Shown: positions 16,978 to 25,838 of the stretch, in pieces
Position numbering within the stretch: position 1 is the first letter of the stretch
Layout: every line of letters starts with the position of its first letter
NCBI RefSeq assembly: GCF_003574035.1
Contig: NZ_QWKY01000018.1
Span: 1-53,867, forward strand
Source: Meiothermus hypogaeus
Lineage (GTDB): Bacteria > Deinococcota > Deinococci > Deinococcales > Thermaceae
Direction of reading: 5' to 3'
DNA length: 53,867 bases
The notes under the pieces: generated by a model
The model's input: only the letters and a program-made list of their open reading frames with translations
What the model was told of the DNA's origin: nothing
Databases searched by the model: none
Translations under genes and position numbers: made by a program

Positions 16978-18244
16978 GAATACCTCCCATGTTGAACACA
17001 ACTTCCCGGAATACTTTAGAGCGTTCTTTGTAGTCCTTGAACTGATCGAACGAGGTAGCCAGCGGAGCCAACAGCACACTGCCCGAGGTAAGCCGTTGGA
17101 CGGACTCGATGACCGCCTGTTCCAGCGCCTTTCGTCCATTGGGTTCGGAGATTTGCACCACCTCTACCAGGTTCTTGAAGGGTGCGGCCAGCCGGCTGCC
17201 GTCGCGGCCAATGGCCAGAATCAGCCTGACCTTGCGCGCCACCACCTCGCGCAACTCCTCCACCGGGGCCCCCTTGTCCACCCCTCCCAGGATCCAGGCC
17301 ACCGGAGGGGGCGCGGCCTCCAGGGCTGTGCGTACCGAGTCGAGGCGGGTGGCGATGGAATCGTCTATGAACTGTAGTTGGCCAATACGGGCGAAGATTT
17401 CGTAGCGGGCTTCGGGGCGGGGGGCCGAGGCGCGGAAGGGTTCTAGGGCGGCGGAGGTGGCCTCGAGCGCAAGAACCCGCTCAGGCTGTTCGCGCCCTAC
17501 GATGTGGGCATAGGCCAAAGCGGCTTGCAGGGCTGCGTTCAGATTGGTTTCGCGCGGGTCGCTATGGGGCTCGAAGGGGTAGCGCTGAGCCGGATTTCCT
17601 TCAATGGCGGCCAGGATTTTAGGATCTCTGGCATTGTAGACCAGGGCGTCCTGGGCGGTGAGGTTTCGGATCAAGTTGAGCTTGGCGGCGTGGTAGGCCT
17701 CCAGGCTGCCGTGGCGGTCGAGGTGGTCTACCCCCAGGAGCAGCAGCACCGCCACCCTGGGCCTGAAGTGCCGGGTGCGCTCGAGCTGGAAACTGCTCAT
17801 CTCCACCGCCACCACCTCGGCCTCGTCCACCACGCTGGCCAGTGGTGGGTCAATGTTGCCGCCCTCCAGGGCTTTGAAGCCCAGGGCCCGCAAAAAGTGC
17901 CCGGTGAACAGGGTGCAACTGGTTTTACCTGCCGTACCTGTGATGCCGATAAGCGGGGTTTTGGAGTGGCGGTAGACCAGTTCGGCTTCCCCGATTACCT
18001 CCGCACCGCCCGCCCGCAGGGCTTGCAGGCGATCGTGCTGGATGGGCACGCCCGGGGCTGCTATCACTTCATCGTAGGTTCCGGGTGTGGGGTCGGGCTC
18101 TTGTTCAAACCCCAGCGCCTGGGCCTGCCCCGCTTCATCGGGCTTGAGCTGGTCGTCGTAGAAGCGGGCCGATAGCCCGTGCCGATGCAGGTAGCCCAGT
18201 ACCCCCAGGCCACTGCGCCCGAGCCCATACACCAGCCGCCTCAT
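16970..18244 (-). CDS. murD: UDP-N-acetylmuramoylalanine--D-glutamate ligase MurD
   Basis: A 424-residue ligase adding D-Glu to UDP-MurNAc-L-Ala. The N-terminal loop is VYGLGRSGLGVLGYL, the ATP loop is GITGTAGKTSCTLF (alanine in place of the usual asparagine), and VEMSSFQLE, GVDHLDRHGSLEAY and DDSIATRLDSV are further MurD motifs. The frame stays open about 660 bases upstream over mraY, but MurD begins at ATG 18244, which overlaps the mraY stop by four bases. The C-terminus overlaps the ftsW start. Confidence 0.94.
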   Translation of the reverse strand: MRRLVYGLGRSGLGVLGYLHRHGLSARFYDDQLKPDEAGQAQALGFEQEPDPTPGTYDEVIAAPGVPIQHDRLQALRAGGAEVIGEAELVYRHSKTPLIGITGTAGKTSCTLFTGHFLRALGFKALEGGNIDPPLASVVDEAEVVAVEMSSFQLERTRHFRPRVAVLLLLGVDHLDRHGSLEAYHAAKLNLIRNLTAQDALVYNARDPKILAAIEGNPAQRYPFEPHSDPRETNLNAALQAALAYAHIVGREQPERVLALEATSAALEPFRASAPRPEARYEIFARIGQLQFIDDSIATRLDSVRTALEAAPPPVAWILGGVDKGAPVEELREVVARKVRLILAIGRDGSRLAAPFKNLVEVVQISEPNGRKALEQAVIESVQRLTSGSVLLAPLATSFDQFKDYKERSKVFREVVFNMGGIRG

Positions 18245-19110
18245 ACCGGGCCTCCCCACAGGTGTACCGCAAGTGCTGTGCACAGTGCCGTGACCACCAC
18301 AAAGCGAAACACCACCTTGCTTTCGGGCCAGCCCGACAGCTCGAAGTGGTGGTGCAGGGGGCTCATCTTGAAGAAGCGCTTGCCGGTGCGGCGGAAATAG
18401 GCCACCTGGATGAAAACCGAAAGCACTTCCAGCACCGGGATCAGGGCCACCAGGGGCAGCCACCAGAGCTTGCCTTCCAGAATGAACAACCCGGCGACCA
18501 GGGCCCCCAGGGCCATGCTGCCGGTGTCGCCCATGAAGACCGTGGCCTTGGGGGCGTTGTGCCACAAGAAGCCCAGCAAGGCGCCTACCACAGCCTGCGC
18601 AGTGGGGAGCCCCACAAAGGGCAGCAAAATCACCGCCGAAACGCTGGCCAAAAGCCCATCTACCCCGTCGGTAAAGTTGAAAGCGTTGCAGGCGGCAATG
18701 ATCACCAGGGTGAAGAGCAGAACGTCCAGCGCAGGATACGGCGTGTACTGCACCTGTCGGGCTGCCCAGATGGCAAACACCAGGCTCATCAGTACCTGCA
18801 CTACCAGCTTCTCGCGGGCTCTGAGGGGCCTTCGCAGTGAGCCGGCCAGGTCGTCGGCCAGGCCCAGGAGGGCCATGCCCAACACCAAAAGCCAGAGCCC
18901 AGCCCACTTATCGCCCCCCGAGAGCCCGTACACCAGGGCGGCAGCCAGCAAAAAAGCCACCCCGCCCATGCTGGGGGTGCCCATCTTGGCCAGATGGCTC
19001 TGGGGGCCATCGGCCCGTACCTGCTTGCCGAGGCGGAGCGACTGCATGAGGGTAATCCAGAGTCCCACCAGGAACCAGCTCAAGAGTGCAGCGGCGGCCA
19101 GGGTGTTCAT
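18241..19110 (-). CDS. mraY: phospho-MurNAc-pentapeptide transferase MraY
   Basis: A 289-residue membrane enzyme forming lipid I from UDP-MurNAc-pentapeptide and undecaprenyl phosphate. Signatures present are QVRADGPQSHLAKMGTPSMG, the acidic pair in LADDLAG, NFTDGVDGL, FMGDTGSMALGAL and SPLHHHFELSG. It is shorter than the E. coli protein at the N-terminus, where one helix precedes the signature. I use ATG 19110, which has GGGAGGT upstream and overlaps the lipoprotein stop (ATGA); an in-frame ATG lies at 19122. Confidence 0.95.
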   Translation of the reverse strand: MNTLAAAALLSWFLVGLWITLMQSLRLGKQVRADGPQSHLAKMGTPSMGGVAFLLAAALVYGLSGGDKWAGLWLLVLGMALLGLADDLAGSLRRPLRAREKLVVQVLMSLVFAIWAARQVQYTPYPALDVLLFTLVIIAACNAFNFTDGVDGLLASVSAVILLPFVGLPTAQAVVGALLGFLWHNAPKATVFMGDTGSMALGALVAGLFILEGKLWWLPLVALIPVLEVLSVFIQVAYFRRTGKRFFKMSPLHHHFELSGWPESKVVFRFVVVTALCTALAVHLWGGPV

Positions 19111-19925
19111 GGCACCTCCCATGGCACGAAAACGGTGGCGGGGGTGACGAGATTTTGACGAGATGGTGCCCAGGCTTTGGGAGCAGAGCTGCTGGCTATA
19201 TCCAGGTTCAGTCGCAGGGTAACCAAGCGGCCCGCCTCCAGGGTATAGAGGAAGGCCCCATCGGTCTCGAGGCCCCTGTACGCTCCGGCGCGGAAGCCCA
19301 GGCGCAGCCCCTCCAAACTCAGGCGGTGCAGGCCCTCGGGGGTGAGCACATAAAGGTCTTCCAGCACCACCGCTGCCCGCACGCTCCCCGGCAGGGGTAC
19401 CCGGGTGCGGTCGGGCAGGCGCAGGGCCTCGCGCCCAAAGGCGTAGACATAGCGCTCACCGGCGGCCAGGAAGTCGAAGCGCCCCTCGGCCAGCCTCCGG
19501 CGCTCGAGGCTAATCCCCTCGTCATCCAGCCAGTAGACCCCCTCCCTGGTGTTGAGCGCGTCTTTGGCTTTGTAGGGGAGGGTGCCGAGCCCTGGTACGT
19601 AGAGCCTGTCCGCCAGGCCTACCAGGGGCAGAGGTTTTGCTCGTACAAAGGTGGGCACCCCCGGCAGGGGCAGGCTCTCCTGGATGAAGCCGTTCTGGTA
19701 GATGAGCAACTGAAAGGGGTAGGCGGCCAGCAGGGTATTGCCGCTGCGAGCGACCAGCGGGGTGGGGTTGGGCAGGGCCAATTGCAGCCCGACCGCCCGC
19801 ACCAGCCGGCCCTCCACCACACCCCCTTCAATCAGGAAGGGTTCTGTGGCGGCGGTCGGGGGGGTTTGTGGCTGGGGTGCACACGCCGCTAAGCCTAAGG
19901 AGAATGCCACCAGCCCTGCTCTCAT
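19107..19925 (-). CDS. predicted lipoprotein inside the dcw operon, unknown function
   Basis: A 272-residue protein with a lipoprotein signal (MRAGLVAFSLGLAAC). The mature part holds repeated beta-strand units such as YVYAFGREALRLPDRTRVPL and DLYVLTPEGLHRLSLEGL, which look like blades of a small beta-propeller. It overlaps both murF (stop/start ATGA) and mraY (ATGA), so it is firmly part of the operon. No standard dcw gene has this product. I infer an envelope role in division or wall synthesis. The frame continues upstream but only as antisense-free overlap with murF. Confidence 0.75.
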   Translation of the reverse strand: MRAGLVAFSLGLAACAPQPQTPPTAATEPFLIEGGVVEGRLVRAVGLQLALPNPTPLVARSGNTLLAAYPFQLLIYQNGFIQESLPLPGVPTFVRAKPLPLVGLADRLYVPGLGTLPYKAKDALNTREGVYWLDDEGISLERRRLAEGRFDFLAAGERYVYAFGREALRLPDRTRVPLPGSVRAAVVLEDLYVLTPEGLHRLSLEGLRLGFRAGAYRGLETDGAFLYTLEAGRLVTLRLNLDIASSSAPKAWAPSRQNLVTPATVFVPWEVP

Positions 19926-21211
19926 GCTTCCTCCCTGGGCCACAGCTCGAGCAAGCGCTCGAGGCCCACACTGCGCGAGGCCTTCAGGTATACCAGGTCG
20001 CCCGGCACAGCCGAGCGGGCCAGAAGCTCGGCGGCCTCCTCCACGGTCTCTACGGCGCTGCCCCCCGCTTCGGCCGCCTGCTGCTGGGCAAATGGCCCGA
20101 CAAAAATCAGGTTGGGGCTGATGGCAGCCGCCAGCCGGGCAGCCTCGAGGTGGTGCTTCAAGGCCTCCTCGCCGAGCTCGGCCATGCGGCCCAGCACCAG
20201 CCACTTGCGCCCCGGTTGGGTTTGCAGGAACTGCATCCCGGCCCGGAAGGATAAGGGATTCGAGTTGTAGGCATCGTGGATAAAGTCCACCCCCCCCAGC
20301 TGCAAGCGCTGCATCCGGCCTGGGGGGAGCCGGAGGGCGGCCAGCCGCTCGATGGTGTCGGCAAGGGGTTTGTCCAGCATCCGGGTTGCGGCCAGGGCGG
20401 CCAGCGCGCCCATCACCGGCCCGACCCCCGGATAGGGGAGACCGACCGGGTGCCCTTCAAAATGGAAGCGGCTAGCGTTGAGGCCGAGCTCGAGGTTTTC
20501 GGCCCGAAAATCCCCAGCCCCTATGCCGTAGGTCTTCAGGTTTGGCAGCCGCACCACCTCGGCGGCCTGGATGCTGGACAGCCTCAGGGCGCTCACCTGC
20601 AAGAGCCAGCTCTCCTCACGGATCACATTCTCCAGGTTCCCCAGCCCCTCCAGGTGTTCCTCACCCAGGCTGGTGAGCACGGCAAAGTCGGGCCGGGCCA
20701 GGTAGGTGAGCTCGGCCATCTCCAGCAGCCGGTCAATGCCCAGCTCCACCACAGCACCCTCGCCCTCCTCCAGGTGCAAAAAGAAGCGAGCGAGGCCGGG
20801 GGCGTTGTTCAGGTTGCCCTCGGGGGCTGGCCAGCCCAGGCCCTGGGCCAGGCACTCCTTGGTGGTGGTTTTGCCCGAACTACCCCCCACCGCCAGCACC
20901 GTTCCCCCGAACCGGTCGCGCAGGGCCCGCCCTATCGCCAGCAAAGCCCGCTCGGGCTTCTCGACCTGCACCGCGCCAGGGTGCGCGAGGTCGGTGACCA
21001 CGAAGGCCGCTCCGGCCTCCAGGGCTTGCAAGCCAAACTCCCGCCCGTGGGTTTTCGCGCCAGGCAGGGCAAAAAAGGCTACCCCTGGTGCTACTTTCCT
21101 CGAGTCCCAGTGCAAGTCGTGAGCTACAGCAGCGCCTTCGTGCGCTTTTCCACCCGTCAGGCTGGCTACCCACTCAGGTTGGAGTTCTCGCGGCCCTTTT
21201 TTCTGCACCAT
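19922..21211 (-). CDS. murF: UDP-MurNAc-tripeptide--D-Ala-D-Ala ligase MurF
   Basis: A 429-residue ligase adding D-Ala-D-Ala. The N-terminal substrate domain contains HDLHWDSRKVAPGVAFFALP, the ATP loop is GGSSGKTTTKECLAQGL (about residues 108-124), and DAYNSNPLSFRAGMQFL and LGRMAELGEEALKHHLEAAR are typical MurF motifs. MurE, which normally acts just before MurF and is often encoded beside it, is not in this window. The gene follows ftsI after a 39-base gap. Confidence 0.95.
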   Translation of the reverse strand: MVQKKGPRELQPEWVASLTGGKAHEGAAVAHDLHWDSRKVAPGVAFFALPGAKTHGREFGLQALEAGAAFVVTDLAHPGAVQVEKPERALLAIGRALRDRFGGTVLAVGGSSGKTTTKECLAQGLGWPAPEGNLNNAPGLARFFLHLEEGEGAVVELGIDRLLEMAELTYLARPDFAVLTSLGEEHLEGLGNLENVIREESWLLQVSALRLSSIQAAEVVRLPNLKTYGIGAGDFRAENLELGLNASRFHFEGHPVGLPYPGVGPVMGALAALAATRMLDKPLADTIERLAALRLPPGRMQRLQLGGVDFIHDAYNSNPLSFRAGMQFLQTQPGRKWLVLGRMAELGEEALKHHLEAARLAAAISPNLIFVGPFAQQQAAEAGGSAVETVEEAAELLARSAVPGDLVYLKASRSVGLERLLELWPREEA

Positions 21212-21250
21212 AGCCTCACATGAGTATTGTCCTCAAGTTGCACAACACAC

Positions 21251-22662
21251 TCATCGGTTGACCAGTTTACCCTTGCCGGATGAGTTGTCCAACTGGGGCG
21301 GAATTCCCCAGAGCGCAAAGAGCCGGGCTGCAATGTCCCGGTAGATGGGGGCTGCGACCTGGGAGCCGTAGATGCGCCCCCCCTTGGGGTGAAAAAGGTT
21401 CACTACCACCGTCACGCGGGGAGTATTGGATGGGATGAAGCCAGCGAACAGCGCCGCATAAACACTGTTGCTGTAGCGGCCATTCACCACCACCTGGGCC
21501 GTGCCGGTTTTGCCCCCCAGCACATAGCCAGGGAGTCTGGCATTTTCGGCAATGCCGTCGGTAAGAGCTTTGCGGATCTCACGGGCTACCTGAGGGCGGA
21601 ATACCACGCTGCTTTGAGAAGTATTGCCTTCGAACAGAATCGGCTGGCGAAAGACCCCATCGTTTGCCAGGATGTTGTAGGCCGCTGCTAAATGCAAGGG
21701 GGTGATCAGGAAACCCTGGCCGAAGGTGGCGTTGGCGTACTCGGCAGGCCCCCAGCGGTGCACCGGGCGGACATGGGGGGCCGCAACCTGTACAGCAATC
21801 CGGGGCTGGTAGGACAGGGGCGGCAGAAGCGTGGCATCCGTGAAGTGCATCTTCTTGAAGTAGTTAAACAGCGTCTCACGCGGAATTCGCTCGGCCAGGG
21901 TGGTGATGCCCACATTGGAGGAGAATTTGAGCACTTCGCTCAGGGTGAGGGTCTCGGGGTGCTTGACCACATCGTTGATGGTCCAGCCTGCGATACGACG
22001 GCTCATGGGGGCATAGACCTTGGTGTCCAGCCGGGCCATGTTTTCCTCCAGCAGCACCGCAGCCGTGAGGGGTTTGATGGTAGAACCGGGTTCCAGTGCG
22101 TATGCAAAGGCGTGGTTGCGCCAAGAAATGTCTTGCTGGAGGTTGAGTCGAGGGGCGCTGGGGTCGAAGGCCGGGCCGTTGGCAACTGCCAGAAGCCGCC
22201 CGGTTTTGCTTTCCATCGCCACCACCGAACCCCAGTCGGCCTGGGCGGCCTTCAGCCCCTTCCACAGAGCTTGCTCAGCGATGGACTGCACCAGCGGGTC
22301 CAGGGTCAGGCGCAGGCTCTGGCCCTGGGCGAGCAGCTTTTCCAGGTCGAGCTCGAGGCCTGCAAGCCCCTTGCCGGTGCTGCGCTCCCCAAAGCCGATT
22401 AGCTGGGTGGCTGAAAGACCCAGGGGATACAAGCGCGCATCCTCCCTGGTGCTAAAGGCCAGCGGGGTGCCGTCGGCCGCTTCCAGGCTTCCGCGTAAAG
22501 GAGGGGCGTCTGCTCGAGCCGATACGGGCCGCAAGGGGAGGCTGGGGGCATTGTGCCACAGCACATAAAAACCGTACCCCAGCCCCAGCAGAAAGGCGGC
22601 AAAAGCCAGCAACACCACCCAGCCCCGGCTCAGGGAGGCTTGTTCACTCGTTCCTAAACGGT

Positions 22663-22666
<4 letters not shown>
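21251..22666 (-). CDS. ftsI: septal transpeptidase FtsI (class B penicillin-binding protein)
   Basis: A 471-residue protein anchored by one helix (about residues 15-37). The catalytic triad is S195-T-I-K198 in LEPGSTIKP, S249-S-N251 and K386-T-G388 in LGGKTGTAQ. The N-terminal pedestal between helix and catalytic domain is short (about 90 residues), smaller than in E. coli FtsI. The start is TTG 22666: AAAGGAG lies six bases before it and TTGA overlaps the ftsL stop. The long open frame upstream (to 22918) runs through ftsL and is not part of the protein. Confidence 0.93.
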
Positions 22667-23846
<1,180 letters not shown>

Positions 23847-24281
23847 TCATCCAATCAGGCCCCGCAGGGCCTCGGGGGTGGTGGGGTTCTCCACAAACTT
23901 GGTGATGTTGGCCCACCAGCGGCTCTCGCTCCACAACTCCAACCGGGTAGGCGCGCCGACCACCACCGCATCGTTGGTGTCCTCGAGGCCGGCAAACTTA
24001 CGAAGGGGCGGGGGGATGGTTACCCTCGAGGCGTTGTCCATCTGGGTCTTGTGGGCGCCAGAGTACAAGAAGCGCACCAGCTCCTGGGCTGCCCGGTCAA
24101 TCAGGGGCACGTTTTGCAACTGGCGTTCTATGTTGCTCCAGGCCAGCAGGGGGTACATGTAAAGGCAGCCCTCGAGGCCCCGGGTAATCACCACACCATC
24201 CTCGATAAACGAGCGGAAGGGCTGAGGGATTACAACCCTGCCTTTGTCATCGAGGCTATACTGGTGTTCACCGAAGGGCAT
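23847..24281 (-). CDS. mraZ: dcw-operon transcriptional regulator MraZ (host copy)
   Basis: A 144-residue protein with the two SpoVT/AbrB-like half-domains of MraZ. The first copy is YSLDDKGRVVIPQPFR (about residues 8-23) and the second is MDNASRVTIPPPLRKF. MraZ forms a ring that binds tandem GTGGG-like boxes upstream of its own gene and usually represses the dcw operon. The start is ATG 24281 with GGAGA upstream; the open frame runs on to 24383 but covers the promoter. A second MraZ of the same length lies in the prophage at 36828-37262; 29 of the first 46 aligned residues are identical by eye. Confidence 0.95.
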   Translation of the reverse strand: MPFGEHQYSLDDKGRVVIPQPFRSFIEDGVVITRGLEGCLYMYPLLAWSNIERQLQNVPLIDRAAQELVRFLYSGAHKTQMDNASRVTIPPPLRKFAGLEDTNDAVVVGAPTRLELWSESRWWANITKFVENPTTPEALRGLIG

Positions 24282-24378
24282 CTCGTGTTCTCCTGCACAG
24301 ACTTGTTTTTTGGGCCCGTCTCCCCACGAGCGTTTCCCACCGGAGGTGCTGTTCTGAACAGTAATGTACCACGCATTC

Positions 24379-24424
24379 CCCACTTTTTACCACTGTCTCC
24401 CACCTTGGTCCCACTTTTCCCCAC
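24379..24424 (-). promoter_or_regulatory. tandem MraZ boxes (dcw operator)
   Basis: On the plus strand boxes begin at 24379 (CCCAC), 24389 (ACCAC), 24399 (CCCAC), 24410 (CCCAC) and 24420 (CCCAC). The spacing is 10, 10, 11 and 10 bases, one helical turn each. On the coding strand these read GTGGG, GTGGT and so on, the known form of MraZ operators. Two further CCCAC boxes nearer the gene (24323 and 24336) are off the 10-base beat. A TACATT at about 24364-24369 could be the -10 box, so bound MraZ would cover the promoter. Confidence 0.85.
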
Positions 24425-24498
24425 TCTAAGAAAGCTAAATGGGCAGAATCCCCACCAGATGGTGTATTGCTACGAGATACACTTCAAAGAAGGGTTGC

Positions 24499-24643
24499 GG
24501 AACCGAAACAACCGGAAGCGTGCGGAAACGTGCGATAGGGACGCGAAAAAAAGCGAGTACCGGGTGGAAGAAAGTGGGTGTTGTTACGCGCCACGCTAAA
24601 TGTCACCAGTGGAAGAGCCGGAATGAAGCGGAATGAGGCGGAA
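24499..24643 (+). repeat. helically spaced GGAA direct repeats
   Basis: GGAA occurs at 24611, 24620, 24630 and 24640 (spacing 9, 10, 10), the middle copies within CGGAATGAAG and CGGAATGAGG. An earlier cluster is at 24499, 24514 and 24524 with the tandem pair CGGAAGCGTG / CGGAAACGTG. Ten-base phasing suggests a ring- or filament-forming binding protein. The binder is unknown; the phage MraZ is one candidate. Confidence 0.5.
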
Positions 24644-24753
24644 AAATGCCGTATGGGACTGCAAAAAAGTGAGATCGAGGTGGAAGCGCCTGAAAACTGG
24701 GGCGCGCCACGCTAAATGTCACTAACGCCCATTTTGCGCCACGCTAAATGTCA
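24588..24753 (-). repeat. three copies of a 19-base element near the prophage left end
   Basis: GCGCCACGCTAAATGTCAC occurs at 24588-24606 and 24704-24722, and its first 18 bases at 24736-24753. All three point the same way. A fourth copy in the opposite orientation lies at 44564-44590, just before a late promoter; there the match to 24727-24753 is perfect over 27 bases. Candidate roles are transposase or host-factor sites at the phage end, or a phage operator. Confidence 0.8.
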
Positions 24754-24759
24754 AAACGA

Positions 24760-25398
24760 AACGCGCTATTTTTCACTATGTGGGCATTATGAAAACAATG
24801 AGTACAATAAATTTAGCAAAAAACAGAAATGAGAGTCACTAATACAAAAATAAAAAATCCAACGAAGCAGCCCAACACACTAGAATAATGCGATAAACAT
24901 GGTAAAAATAAATAAAATAGCATTGCGTGTACTAAGTATATAATGTAGCGCTAGCCACTCCGCCATTTTGTACTAAGTCAAGAAAATTTCTCATAAAGCC
25001 ACTCCGCCAAAATAGACTAAGTCAAATAAAACCAAATGGCGGAGTGGAAAAAACAACGTCCAGCAGCCTAAAAAGTTATAACCTTATTACTTAAAACGCC
25101 ACTCCGCCATGACGGAGTGGGTGAAACATACAAAAATAAGCTAAAAAACCTGTGTACAACAGATAAAAATCGTGAAACATAATTTTCCACTCCGCCAAAA
25201 GTGAACAATGCTACATTGGCGGAGTGGGTGAAACATCAAAAAGTTGCTGTTTTTGCGATAACAAAAGCACCCCGGCGTGAAACATATTGCGTAAAAGTAA
25301 CCAAAGCCACAGTGAAATAACTGCACTCATAAATAGGCCAAAACTATCATGAGATTCTAATACGATAAAGGGCAATTATGAGAGAAAAAGATTAAGAT
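24760..25398. other. AT-rich gene-free left end of prophage
   Basis: This stretch is strikingly AT-rich compared with the GC-rich genes on both sides and holds no credible gene; the only open frame, minus strand 25141-25326, is Cys/Phe-rich and lacks a ribosome site. It is filled by the CCACTCCGCCA and GTGAAACAT repeats listed separately. It probably contains transposase binding sites and perhaps control elements of the phage end. Confidence 0.6.
24955..25285. repeat. CCACTCCGCCA and GTGAAACAT repeat array
   Basis: CCACTCCGCCA occurs directly at 24955, 24999, 25099 and 25187 and inverted at 25037, 25110 (one mismatch) and 25217. The copies at 25099 and 25110 form a palindrome. GTGAAACAT occurs at 25121, 25172, 25228 and 25277; twice it directly follows an inverted copy, giving a 20-base composite site at 25110-25129 and 25217-25236. 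Read on the minus strand the composite begins ATGTTTCAC, recalling the TGTTTCA core of Mu end sites. A roughly 44-base direct repeat ending in ACTAAGTCA links the first two copies. Confidence 0.8.
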
Positions 25399-25402
25399 TT
25401 GA

Positions 25403-25429
25403 CCCCCACCCGGGTCAGGGTGGGGGTTT
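25403..25429 (-). terminator. terminator of the leftward late operon, overlapping a stop codon
   Basis: CCCCCACCC (25403-25411) pairs with GGGTGGGGG (25418-25426) around a 6-base loop. On the minus strand the stem is followed by TCAAATCTTAATCTTTTTC. The stop codon of the frameshifted tail chaperone (25415-25417) lies in the loop, so ribosomes would run over the hairpin. Confidence 0.75.
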
Positions 25430-25833
25430 GAGGTAGCGCTTCTCGAGCCACAGCGCCCGGCGCACCTGGCTGCGCAGCTCGTCTATGTCCTGGCTGGCTG
25501 GCTGGTGCAACCAGTATTCGACCAGGGCGGCGTACTGCTCGAGGGGACTCGGGGCCTCATCTACGATCAGCCCCTGATCGGAAAACCCAGCTTCTCCATG
25601 ACGGCCTCGACCACCTCGGTGGCATAGCCCGGCTTGTCGGAAAGCAGGGCCTCCCACTCGGCCCGCTGCGCGGGCTCGATGATGGCCAGGGTGAAAAACG
25701 CGGTGGCCTGGGTGGGGCTTTTGCGGGTGCGGGCCACCAGGGCGTCGATCTGGGCGGTGGTGGGTTTCTGGAAGGCAAACTTCCTGCCCTCCGGGGTCTC
25801 AAAAACGTGATAGGCGTTGGATTTGTCGGCCAT
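25415..25833 (-). CDS. tail assembly chaperone, long form made by -1 frameshift
   Basis: Ribosomes that slip at GGGTTTT (25582-25588) pass from the 88-codon frame into the -1 frame, giving about 139 residues: the first 84 of the short form, then SDQGLIVDEAPSPLEQYAAL and on to ALWLEKRYLKPPP. In tailed phages the short (G) and long (GT) chaperones coat the tape measure and recruit tube protein; the position directly after the tube gene fits. The downstream frame has no convincing start of its own. The last stop lies in the operon terminator. Confidence 0.8.
25564..25588 (-). other. programmed -1 frameshift signal
   Basis: On the minus strand the zero frame reads CTG GGT TTT CCG, so GGGTTTT is a perfect X-XXY-YYZ heptamer. 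One base after it CGATCAG and CTGATCG form a perfect 7-bp stem with a 3-base loop (25564-25580). The spacer is shorter than usual for a stimulatory hairpin, but heptamer, hairpin and gene position agree. Confidence 0.8.
25567..25833 (-). CDS. tail assembly chaperone, short form
   Basis: An 88-residue protein (MADKSNAYHVFETPEGRKFA...). It has the acidic helical look of Mu gp41-like/lambda G-like chaperones, including KPTTAQIDALVARTRKSPTQ. It begins five bases after the tail-tube gene. The stop at 25567-25569 lies just after the slippery site, so most ribosomes stop here and a fraction shift. Confidence 0.8.
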   Translation of the reverse strand: MADKSNAYHVFETPEGRKFAFQKPTTAQIDALVARTRKSPTQATAFFTLAIIEPAQRAEWEALLSDKPGYATEVVEAVMEKLGFPIRG

Positions 25834-25838
25834 TTATC

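Noticed and set aside
16978-17139. N-terminal extension of FtsW
   Set aside because: It lies inside murD, lacks a start signal, and the sequence is basic and unlike FtsW; GTG 16977 has a strong ribosome site.
18245-18907. N-terminal extension of MurD across mraY
   Set aside because: The frame is open only by chance; MurD homology begins at ATG 18244.
24955-25236. Repeat field as a possible CRISPR array
   Set aside because: Repeats are 11 bases, occur in both orientations, have uneven spacing and no cas genes are near.
25141-25326. 61-codon minus-strand frame in the AT-rich region
   Set aside because: It is Cys/Phe-rich, overlaps the repeats, and has no ribosome site.
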